Positions 1 to 4,750 of a stretch of DNA of 6,190 nucleotides are shown here, in pieces. The stretch spans positions 1 to 6,190 of the forward strand of contig JASHYY010000138.1 of NCBI GenBank assembly GCA_030042815.1, written 5' to 3'. The translations under genes were made by a program, and so were the position numbers. The DNA is from Thermoplasmata archaeon (lineage in GTDB: Archaea > Thermoplasmatota > Thermoplasmata > Lutacidiplasmatales > UBA184). Below the pieces are notes generated by a model. The model ran no database searches and had not been told where the DNA came from. It saw only the letters and a list, made by a program, of their open reading frames with translations. Position 1 is the first letter of the stretch. Every line of letters starts with the position of its first letter.

Positions 1-200
1 ACGTCCTGGTCGTTCAGGTAGACGGTGACGAAGCTGCGGATCTTGCCGTCCGGAGTGAAGAGATGTCGCTCGAGCTGGGGATGGTCCTGCGCGAGCTGCC
101 GGACGAGCCCGCCGACGGTCGTGGCCTCGACGGGGACTTCGGACCGACCGCCGACGAACGGACGCAGCGGGGTCGGGACCTTCACCGTGATCGGCGCCAT
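1..200 (-). CDS. cysO: CysO/MoaD/ThiS-like sulfur-carrier protein (partial, C-terminus off the left edge)
   Basis: This is a small ubiquitin-fold sulfur carrier. ATG at 200-198 opens a frame that stays open to the window edge, giving the first 66 residues. It begins MAPITVKVPTPLRP, then has a GG turn (17-18), a second strand (EVPVEA), a helix (TVGGLVRQLAQDHP) and a strand with FVTVYLNDQD at 57-66. That order is the beta-grasp pattern, and IPTxLRPxxGG...FVxIYVNDED is the pattern I recall for mycobacterial CysO. In that family a C-terminal Gly-Gly is adenylated and converted to a thiocarboxylate that donates sulfur; that terminus lies outside the window, so this key feature cannot be checked. 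The gene is 26 nt downstream of the Mec-like protease and in the same operon as CysM, which favours CysO over a molybdopterin (MoaD) or thiamine (ThiS) role. GGAGAG lies 9 nt before the ATG. The family is confident; the CysO role is inferred from context. Confidence 0.82.
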   Translation of the reverse strand, partial: MAPITVKVPTPLRPFVGGRSEVPVEATTVGGLVRQLAQDHPQLERHLFTPDGKIRSFVTVYLNDQD

Positions 201-214
201 CGGTTCGCACTCTC

Positions 215-237
215 CGAGACCGCCTATTAGGGTCTCG
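215..237. repeat. Inverted repeat across the mec stop codon
   Basis: Arms CGAGACC (215-221) and GGTCTCG (231-237) are perfectly complementary over 7 bp, with a 9-nt loop. The repeat includes the mec TAA (229-227) and ends 14 nt before the cysO ATG. In mRNA it would form a hairpin in the 26-nt mec-cysO gap, where it could tune translation or stability of cysO. There is no U-tract, so termination is unlikely. The function is a guess. Confidence 0.4.
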
Positions 238-712
238 CTAACCCTCCGACCATCGGCGTGGGGCGCCCGGCCGGGGACTGCACCGAGAGAGGGACCTCGC
301 GGAACACGAGCGAAGTCGCATCGAGCTCGAACGCCCGACACTCGCGCAGTCCCGTCGAGTCCACGCCGAGCACCACGTAGGTGTACCAGGGCCATGCGTG
401 CTCCTGGTCGAACTGCGACGGCCGTCCGGGATGGTCGGGGTGCGAGTGGTAGAAGCCGATCACCGCACGTCCCGTCGCGTCGAGCCGACGCTCCACGGAC
501 TGGAGCTCCTCGGGTCGAAGCAAAAAGCGGCGCCGACGCTCCCCCTCGAACTGGTTCGCGGCCGGCTCGGTGGACTCGACGATTCTCGGTTGCACCGGAT
601 CCGGGTCATCGGCCCGCCCGATGAGGAATCCGCAGCACTCGTCGGGGTAGAGGGCGCGCGCATGCGCCGCCATCGAGTCGACCAGGTGCCCCCCGACGCG
701 GACGCCCCTCAC
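227..712 (-). CDS. mec: JAMM/MPN metalloprotease, Mec-like (CysO-cysteine peptidase)
   Basis: This is a 161-residue zinc-dependent JAB1/MPN+ peptidase. The full JAMM motif is visible: Glu25 in PDECCGFLIG, then HSHP at 89-92 (zinc ligands His89 and His91), seven residues, Ser99, and Asp102 as third ligand. In M. tuberculosis, Mec removes cysteine from the C-terminus of CysO-Cys. The CysM and CysO neighbours here point to the same reaction in the cytoplasm. I chose the GTG at 712-710 because it overlaps the cysM stop in GTGA, has GGAGG 4 nt upstream inside the cysM 3' end, and gives about 12 residues before the first helix, as I recall for Mec. ATG at 673-671 would cut into that segment. The same frame stays open upstream to 1651, but that part is only a shadow of cysM. 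The last 20 or so residues (after FREVPL) are Pro/Gly-rich and look unconserved. The alternative is a general deubiquitinase-like JAMM protease acting on other small carriers. Confidence 0.88.
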   Translation of the reverse strand: MRGVRVGGHLVDSMAAHARALYPDECCGFLIGRADDPDPVQPRIVESTEPAANQFEGERRRRFLLRPEELQSVERRLDATGRAVIGFYHSHPDHPGRPSQFDQEHAWPWYTYVVLGVDSTGLRECRAFELDATSLVFREVPLSVQSPAGRPTPMVGGLARP

Positions 713-1668
713 GGCTCCTCCTCGTGCCCCTCGTGGCCGCGATCGGGCAGCAGCGTTACGACGAAGGCCCCCGGAGTGGCGGCGCCGACGGCGAGGGCGG
801 CGTGAACCGCGGCCGCTGCAGAGGAGCCGACCTCGAGCCCCTCTTCTCGGGCGAGGCGGGCCTGCATCTCGAAGGCGTCTTCGGTCGTGACGCGAATCGT
901 TCGGTCGACCACTCGCTCGTCGTACGCCGACGGGCGGAGAGCGCTCGGGAGATGTTTCAATCCCTCGAGCCCGTGCAGGGGACCGGTCGGCTCGACGCCG
1001 ACGACCTCGATCGCCGGGCTCTGCTCCTTGAGGAAGCGCCCGCAACCCGAGATGGTGCCGCCCGTGCCGACTCCGGCGACAAAGTGAGTGAGACGGCCGT
1101 GGGTTTGCCGCCAGACCTCGGGCCCGGTGGTGGCGTAGTGGGCCCCGGGGTTTCCGGGATTGTTGTACTGGTCGGGGTAGAAGTAGCGGTCGGGCTCGGC
1201 CTCGGCCCGGCGGCGGGCCTCGCGCTGGGACCCGTCGGTGCCCTCGAGCGGGTCGGTGAAGACGACCTGGGCACCGAACGCCCGGACCCGGGCGACCTGC
1301 CCGGCGTTCGCGTTGCGGGGCAGGACGAGCTCGACCGGGAACCCGAGGCGCGCCCCGAACATTGCGTACGCGACCGCGGTGTTCCCGCTCGACGCGTCGA
1401 CGAGCGTCTTCCCTCCGCCGAGCCCGCCGTCCTCGAGCGCGGCGCGCACGAGAGCCAGCGCGGCCCGGTCCTTCACCGAGCCGGTCGGGTTCAGAAACTC
1501 CGCCTTGGCCCAGAGCTCGAAGCCTCCGCCGACCGAGTCGACGAGACGGGCGAGCGGCACCAGCGGGGTCTCGCCGACCGCCCGGAGCAACGGGTCGTCC
1601 GTTCGAACTCGGGTCGGTGCACCGGGTTCGGCGGAACCGGGACGGAGGCAACGGTCGATCGCGGGCAT
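709..1668 (-). CDS. cysM: PLP-dependent cysteine synthase, CysM-type
   Basis: This is a fold-type II PLP enzyme of 319 residues that builds cysteine by beta-replacement on an activated serine. Visible landmarks are GETPLVPL (32-39); NPTGSVKDR with the PLP Lys66; the substrate loop SSGNT (93-97); the phosphate-binding loop GTGGT (201-205); and GSS (281-283), expected to contact the pyridine nitrogen. The adjacent Mec and CysO genes suggest that the sulfur donor is CysO thiocarboxylate and the acceptor O-phosphoserine, as in M. tuberculosis CysM. In the segment that carries the phosphate-binding Arg there (from memory, Arg220), this protein has GLEGLKHL with Lys238, so the substrate is not settled. 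The C-terminus is unusual: after LLPDRG the common RYLST-like stretch is replaced by HEGHEEEP. The EEE codons form the SD of the next gene, mec. ATG 1668 has GGAGG 7 nt upstream. Plain sulfide-using CysK activity or cystathionine beta-synthase-like activity remain alternatives. Confidence 0.88.
   Translation of the reverse strand: MPAIDRCLRPGSAEPGAPTRVRTDDPLLRAVGETPLVPLARLVDSVGGGFELWAKAEFLNPTGSVKDRAALALVRAALEDGGLGGGKTLVDASSGNTAVAYAMFGARLGFPVELVLPRNANAGQVARVRAFGAQVVFTDPLEGTDGSQREARRRAEAEPDRYFYPDQYNNPGNPGAHYATTGPEVWRQTHGRLTHFVAGVGTGGTISGCGRFLKEQSPAIEVVGVEPTGPLHGLEGLKHLPSALRPSAYDERVVDRTIRVTTEDAFEMQARLAREEGLEVGSSAAAAVHAALAVGAATPGAFVVTLLPDRGHEGHEEEP
717..721 (-). promoter_or_regulatory. Shine-Dalgarno site for mec inside the cysM end
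   Basis: The minus strand reads GAGGAGGAG at 723-715, encoding Glu-Glu-Glu of CysM and supplying GGAGG 4 nt before the GTG at 712. Together with the GTGA stop/start overlap, it argues for translational coupling of cysM and mec and fixes the mec start. Confidence 0.65.
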
Positions 1669-1675
1669 GGTTCGT

Positions 1676-1680
1676 CCTCC
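1676..1680 (-). promoter_or_regulatory. Shine-Dalgarno site for cysM
   Basis: GGAGG lies 7 nt upstream of the cysM ATG, and a second GGAGG is at 1691-1687. This supports the ATG at 1668 and a leadered or read-through mRNA rather than a leaderless one. I see no convincing box A about 37 nt upstream, so cysM may be transcribed from the regulator promoter. Confidence 0.6.
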
Positions 1681-1733
1681 GAAACTCCTCCTTCCCTAAC
1701 GGACCGCCCTACACCAAGCGACCACCGTCGGAC

Positions 1734-1761
1734 GTCGGGCCGGGCCGCGCGAGGGCCCGAC
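1734..1761. repeat. GC-rich inverted repeat between the regulator and cysM
   Basis: GTCGGGCC (1734-1741) and GGCCCGAC (1754-1761) form a perfect 8-bp stem with a 12-nt loop. It sits in the 117-nt gap after the regulator stop. A shorter stem, CGGGCC (1741-1746) with GGCCCG (1754-1759), competes for the same right arm. No T-tract follows on the minus strand, so it may be a processing or attenuation structure rather than a terminator. GC-rich DNA gives such repeats by chance at some rate. Confidence 0.35.
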
Positions 1762-1785
1762 CACCGATCCCACGACGAGCCGAAT

Positions 1786-2433
1786 TCACTGGAGCTGGAT
1801 GAGATGGGTACACCGGACGCCCCCGTGACCGATCGAGTCCTGAAGGTCGACCCCGACCTGCCCGAGGAGCGCCTCGGTCAGGTGCTTGTCGAACACCTCG
1901 CAGAGAAGGTACGGGTGCGAGAGGGCGCTGTGGCGGAACACGCAGTTGGTCCGGACGATCCGCAGATGGCCGTCCGGCATCTCCTGGGCGGTGCACCGGA
2001 AGCCGAGCCGGTTGAGCGCCGAGACGAGGTTCCGGGTTCGTTCGCTCGGGGTGCCTCCCTTCGGGATCTCGTTCGCCACCCTGCGGGCCATACGACGCGC
2101 CGCCTCGGCAAAGAGGGCGCTGACGTACCCCTCTCCCTCTTGGTCGAGCAGCTCGTCGACGACGGTGTCGAGGATCAGGTCGTACTTCTTCGGAAACAGG
2201 TCCTGCCCATCGCCGGTGAGCGCGTAGCGCTTGCGCGGCCGTCCCACTCCCTCGCGCCGGAACGACGGCACGACAAGCCCGCGTTCCTCCATCCGATCCA
2301 GGTGACCTCGCGCGGCGCTCTCCTGGATGCCGAGCTTCTTCGCGAGGTCCCGAGCGGTGCGAGGGGCGATGGCGAGCTCTTCGAGGATCCGACCCCGCGT
2401 CCCCTCGAGCTGCTCGTGCGCGGACACCGACAC
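1786..2433 (-). CDS. sufR: SufR-like Fe-S winged-helix transcriptional regulator
   Basis: This protein has 215 residues from GTG 2433. Residues 12-80 form a DeoR/ArsR-type winged helix: TRGRILEEL, an HTH (TARDLAKKLGIQESAARGHLDRME), and a wing with GRPRKRYALT at 64-73, the pattern typical of SufR. The C-terminal half carries Cys147, Cys164 in TNCVFRHS, Cys178 in PYLLCEVF and Cys208 in GVRCTHL, with His203 nearby. The last three correspond to the cluster-binding cysteines of cyanobacterial SufR, although the first spacing is Cx13C rather than the Cx12C I recall. Such proteins bind DNA when they carry a cluster and repress suf. The gene is divergent from sufC and shares its promoter region, the classic sufR arrangement. 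I chose GTG 2433 because GGGGAG precedes it by 7 nt and the HTH begins 12 residues later. The ATG at 2484 would add 17 non-conserved residues and abuts the box A; GTG 2427 is also possible. Its effect on cysM-mec-cysO, in the same direction, is inferred. Confidence 0.83.
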   Translation of the reverse strand: MSVSAHEQLEGTRGRILEELAIAPRTARDLAKKLGIQESAARGHLDRMEERGLVVPSFRREGVGRPRKRYALTGDGQDLFPKKYDLILDTVVDELLDQEGEGYVSALFAEAARRMARRVANEIPKGGTPSERTRNLVSALNRLGFRCTAQEMPDGHLRIVRTNCVFRHSALSHPYLLCEVFDKHLTEALLGQVGVDLQDSIGHGGVRCTHLIQLQ

Positions 2434-2440
2434 CTTCCGT

Positions 2441-2447
2441 CTCCCCC
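2441..2447 (-). promoter_or_regulatory. Shine-Dalgarno site deciding the regulator start
   Basis: The minus strand reads GGGGGAG at 2447-2441, 7 nt before GTG 2433. No comparable site precedes the upstream ATG at 2484. This is the main reason for the shorter gene model. Confidence 0.55.
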
Positions 2448-2465
2448 TCTCCGTGGACCCGGTTC

Positions 2466-2475
2466 GATTTACACA
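2466..2475 (-). promoter_or_regulatory. Weak candidate box A for the regulator
   Basis: The minus strand reads TGTGTAAATC. Its GTAAAT core begins 39 nt upstream of GTG 2433, close to the 37-38 nt spacing seen for sufC and sufB. The match to box A is poor. An alternative is that the sufC box (TTATTTAAG read on the minus strand) works in both directions, giving a leader of roughly 30 nt. Confidence 0.25.
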
Positions 2476-2485
2476 CCGCGCCATG

Positions 2486-2493
2486 CTTAAATA
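2486..2493 (+). promoter_or_regulatory. Archaeal box A (TATA) promoter of sufC
   Basis: CTTAAATA is an excellent box A in an otherwise GC-rich background. With the usual 26-27 nt from box centre to start site, transcription should begin near 2516, leaving about 8 nt before the sufC ATG. No SD is present, in keeping with a near-leaderless mRNA. It lies in the divergent gap, so a regulator bound here could block sufC. Confidence 0.75.
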
Positions 2494-2496
2494 ACG

Positions 2497-2511
2497 GTAT
2501 CGGCTCGTATC
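2497..2511 (+). repeat. Two GTATC direct repeats, candidate operator
   Basis: GTATC occurs at 2497-2501 and again at 2507-2511, 10 bp apart, which is one helical turn. Both are followed by CGG or CCGG. They lie between the box A and the expected start site of sufC, where a repressor would act. Cyanobacterial SufR sites are inverted repeats instead, so the assignment is tentative. Confidence 0.25.
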
Positions 2512-2523
2512 CGGTCGAGATCA

Positions 2524-3297
2524 ATGGCGAGCAACGCGCCGTCGCACACGCTCGAGGTCGAGGACCTCCACGCGGAGGTCGCCGGAAAGGAGATCCTCAA
2601 GGGCGTCAACCTCACCCTGCACGCCGGCGAGCTCACCGCGCTCATGGGGCCGAACGGCTCCGGGAAGAGCACGCTCGCCTACGCCCTGATGGGCCACCCC
2701 AAGTACAAGGTGACGAAGGGCCGCGCGCTGCTCGACGGGCAGGACCTGCTCAAGCTGAGCGTCGACCAGCGCTCGCGCGCCGGTCTCTTCCTCGGGTTCC
2801 AGTATCCCCAGGAGGTCTCGGGTCTATCGCTCTCGAAGTTTCTCTGGACCGCGTACATGCAGCGCCACACCGCGCAGAACGCCGACACGGCCGGGTTCGA
2901 CCGGGACCTGAAGACGCACCTCGACTACCTCGGGATGAACCCCGAACTGCTGAAGCGCTCGCTCAACGAAGGGTTCTCCGGCGGCGAGAAGAAGCGCGTC
3001 GAGGTCCTCCAGATGGCGACGCTCGCGCCGGTCTTCTCGATCCTCGACGAGCCCGATTCCGGGCTCGATATCGACGCAGTTCGCTCGGTCGGGGAGACCG
3101 TCGCGAAGCTCCACCGCCCCGAGGCGGGGATCCTCGTGATCACGCACTACCAGCGGATTCTGAAGTACCTGCAGCCCGACCGGGTCCACGTGATGGTCGA
3201 CGGGGTGATCGCTCGGTCGGGCGGCCGCGAGCTCGCGGAAGAGCTCGAGCGGACGGGCTACGAGCCGATCCGCGGCGCTCCCGAGGCCACGACCTAA
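2524..3297 (+). CDS. sufC: SufC, Fe-S cluster assembly ABC-type ATPase
   Basis: SufC is the soluble ATPase of the SUF scaffold. It binds SufB (and SufD) and drives the shape changes needed to build a cluster. All ATPase motifs are intact in 257 residues: Walker A GPNGSGKST (42-50), Q-loop Gln93 in GFQYPQEVSGL, signature FSGGEKKR (151-158), Walker B FSILDE with Asp175 and Glu176, D-loop SGLDID, and switch His208 in VITHYQ. The LFLGFQYP-EVSGL stretch and SGGEKKRVE are hallmarks that separate SufC from transporter ATPases, and there are no membrane segments. The length is typical. The ATG lies 37 nt after a box A and is the first codon of a near-leaderless mRNA. sufS follows after 38 nt and is probably co-transcribed. 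SufC leading the operon is common in archaea. Confidence 0.96.
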   Translation: MASNAPSHTLEVEDLHAEVAGKEILKGVNLTLHAGELTALMGPNGSGKSTLAYALMGHPKYKVTKGRALLDGQDLLKLSVDQRSRAGLFLGFQYPQEVSGLSLSKFLWTAYMQRHTAQNADTAGFDRDLKTHLDYLGMNPELLKRSLNEGFSGGEKKRVEVLQMATLAPVFSILDEPDSGLDIDAVRSVGETVAKLHRPEAGILVITHYQRILKYLQPDRVHVMVDGVIARSGGRELAEELERTGYEPIRGAPEATT

Positions 3298-3304
3298 GCG
3301 AGGT

Positions 3305-3330
3305 CTCCCTTCCGTACGAAGGCACGGGAG
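3305..3330 (+). repeat. Inverted repeat that could mask the sufS ribosome site
   Basis: CTCCC (3305-3309) pairs with GGGAG (3326-3330), and TTC (3310-3312) with GAA (3318-3320) inside it around a CGTAC loop. The right arm is the sufS SD. If folded, the mRNA would hide that site. The stem is short and broken by a 5-nt bulge. Confidence 0.3.
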
Positions 3331-3331
3331 G
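3326..3331 (+). promoter_or_regulatory. Shine-Dalgarno site for sufS
   Basis: GGGAGG lies 4 nt before the sufS ATG at 3336, the same short spacing as for mec. It supports that start and, with the 38-nt gap, translation of sufS from the sufC transcript. Confidence 0.65.
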
Positions 3332-3335
3332 TTCG

Positions 3336-4592
3336 ATGGACGTTTCGAAGATTCGCGAGGATTTCCCGATCCTGGCGCGCTCGATCGGGGACCGGCCGCT
3401 CGTCTACCTCGACTCCGCCGCGACCTCGCAGAAGCCGACCTCGGTGATCCGCGCCGAAGAGCGGTTCTACGCGTCTCAGAACGCGAACGTGCATCGGGGC
3501 GTCTACGCGCTGAGCGTCGAGGCGACCGATGCCTACGAGGCGGCGCGCGCCCGGGTCGCTCGGTTCCTGAAGGCGAAGGATCCCTCCCAGGTGGTCTTCC
3601 TGCGAGGGACGACCGAAGCGATCAACGTCGTGGCGACCAGCCTCTCCCGCGGCCTGCTGAAAAAGGGGGACCGGGTCCTCACCACCGTCATGGAGCATCA
3701 TTCGAACATCGTTCCGTGGCAACTGCTGCGGGACGCCGCGGGGATCGAGCTCGATTTCGTCGACATCGATGAGCACGGGGCGTTACGGGCGGACGACCTC
3801 GAACGGAAGCTCGCGCGTCGGCCGAAGGTCGTCACGTTCACCCACGTCTCGAACGTCCTCGGCACGGTGAACCCGGTGCGCGAGATCGCGGAGCGAGCGC
3901 ACGACGTCGGCGCGCTCGTCGTCCTGGATGCCGCGCAGTCCGTGCCCCACCGGCCGGTCGACGTCTCCACGCTCGGGGCCGACCTGCTCGCGTTCTCCGG
4001 CCACAAGATGCTCGGCCCGATGGGGATCGGCGTGCTGTGGGGGCGGTCGGACCTGCTCGAGAAGATGCCGCCCGCGCTCGGAGGGGGTGAGATGATCCGG
4101 GAGGTCCATCAGGACCGGGTCAGCTTTGCCGACGTTCCCGCGAAGTTCGAAGCCGGCACCCCGAACGTCGCGGGCGCGGTAGGCCTCGCGGCCGCGGTCG
4201 ACTATCTCGAAAGCGTCGGCTGGGACGACCTTCGGGCCCACGACCACCGGCTGCTCGACCGGTTCCTGCAGCGCGGCCCCGAGCGGCTCGGTCCCGCGCT
4301 CACGGTCTTCGGACCTCCGGAGTCGAAGGACCGCGACTCCGTCGTGTCGTTCCGACTCGAAGGCGTCCACCCCCACGACGTGGCGAGCCTCCTCGACGCG
4401 GAGGGCATCTGCGTACGCGCCGGACACCACTGCGCCCAGCCTCTGATGGAACGCCTCGGGGTCCCAGCGCTCACGCGCGCGAGCCCCTACCTCTACAATA
4501 CTGAGGACGAGGTCGACCGTCTCGTGGCCGCGCTCGGACGCGTGATCGAAACGTTTCGCGGCTCGCGAACGGTTCCGACGGCCGCTTCCTAG
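3336..4592 (+). CDS. sufS: SufS-type (group II) cysteine desulfurase
   Basis: This PLP enzyme (fold type I, class V aminotransferase family) turns L-cysteine into L-alanine and leaves a persulfide on its active-site cysteine for cluster assembly. In 418 residues the landmarks are YLDSAATSQKP (24-34), NVHRGVYALS, RGTTEAIN (90-97), the stacking His in EHHSNIVPW (120-128), Asp198 and Gln201 in VLDAAQSVPH, the PLP Lys224 in SGHKMLGPMG, and catalytic Cys366 in RAGHHCAQPLM. The short, ordered RAGHHC loop marks the SufS/CsdA group rather than IscS/NifS. The C-terminal RASPYLYNTEDEVDRL is family-like, with Pro where Phe is usual. Length is close to the bacterial enzymes. Group II enzymes normally need SufE or SufU to boost activity; neither is in the window. 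It sits between sufC and sufB, and its cysteine could be supplied by the divergent cysM operon. Confidence 0.95.
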   Translation: MDVSKIREDFPILARSIGDRPLVYLDSAATSQKPTSVIRAEERFYASQNANVHRGVYALSVEATDAYEAARARVARFLKAKDPSQVVFLRGTTEAINVVATSLSRGLLKKGDRVLTTVMEHHSNIVPWQLLRDAAGIELDFVDIDEHGALRADDLERKLARRPKVVTFTHVSNVLGTVNPVREIAERAHDVGALVVLDAAQSVPHRPVDVSTLGADLLAFSGHKMLGPMGIGVLWGRSDLLEKMPPALGGGEMIREVHQDRVSFADVPAKFEAGTPNVAGAVGLAAAVDYLESVGWDDLRAHDHRLLDRFLQRGPERLGPALTVFGPPESKDRDSVVSFRLEGVHPHDVASLLDAEGICVRAGHHCAQPLMERLGVPALTRASPYLYNTEDEVDRLVAALGRVIETFRGSRTVPTAAS

Positions 4593-4603
4593 ACCGAACG
4601 GTC
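4592..4603 (+). repeat. Small hairpin at the sufS stop codon
   Basis: GACC (4592-4595) and GGTC (4600-4603) flank a 4-nt loop GAAC, starting on the last base of the sufS TAG. This is a short stem that may occur by chance. Confidence 0.2.
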
Positions 4604-4626
4604 CGGCCCAAAGCGTGGATCCGTGA

Positions 4627-4664
4627 CCTGTCGCGGGCGCGCAGACAGGGGCCGTCGACGCCCC
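4627..4664 (+). repeat. Two overlapping hairpins between sufS and sufB
   Basis: Hairpin 1 pairs CCTGTC (4627-4632) with GACAGG (4644-4649) across an 11-nt loop. Hairpin 2 pairs GGGGC (4648-4652) with GCCCC (4660-4664) across a 7-nt loop. They share G4648-G4649, so the full stems exclude each other. A weak T-rich stretch (ATTCTT, 4667-4672) follows. They could form a terminator or processing point after sufS. The rest of the 158-nt gap (4593-4750) holds only the sufB promoter; I see no gene there. Confidence 0.4.
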
Positions 4665-4710
4665 ACATTCTTCGATGGCGGAGATTCTGTCGCCGACTTC
4701 ACGACCTCTC

Positions 4711-4719
4711 ATTTAAATA
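4711..4719 (+). promoter_or_regulatory. Archaeal box A (TATA) promoter of sufB
   Basis: ATTTAAATA is a near-consensus box A. Its TTAAATA core starts 38 nt before ATG 4751, against 37 nt for sufC. The expected start site is near 4741. It lies downstream of the sufS-sufB hairpins, so sufB can be transcribed independently of sufCS. Confidence 0.75.
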
Positions 4720-4750
4720 CACCGGAGTGATGGAATTCCTCGAGGCAGGT

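Noticed and set aside
25..624. Open frame of 199 codons on the plus strand
   Set aside because: It is antisense to cysO and mec, and the translation is Arg/Pro/Ser-rich with no motif.
713..1651. Upstream extension of the mec frame to 1651
   Set aside because: This part is an Arg-rich out-of-frame reading of cysM. Real mec starts at GTG 712, where the overlap, the SD and family similarity begin.
724..2490. Long open frame of 588 codons on the plus strand
   Set aside because: It lies wholly antisense to cysM and the regulator, whose proteins have clear motifs. Its translation is low-complexity Arg/Gly/Val/Glu text with no domain. Long antisense frames are expected in GC-rich DNA.
1786..2524. 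Alternative minus-strand frame beginning at 2524 across the sufR region
   Set aside because: It is a shifted reading of the regulator with Arg/Gly-rich text; only the other frame carries the winged helix and the cysteines.
4675..4716. 13-codon frame (MAEILSPTSRPLI) before sufB, possible leader peptide
   Set aside because: It has no ribosome site, its stop lies inside the sufB box A, and it would sit upstream of the sufB transcript start.
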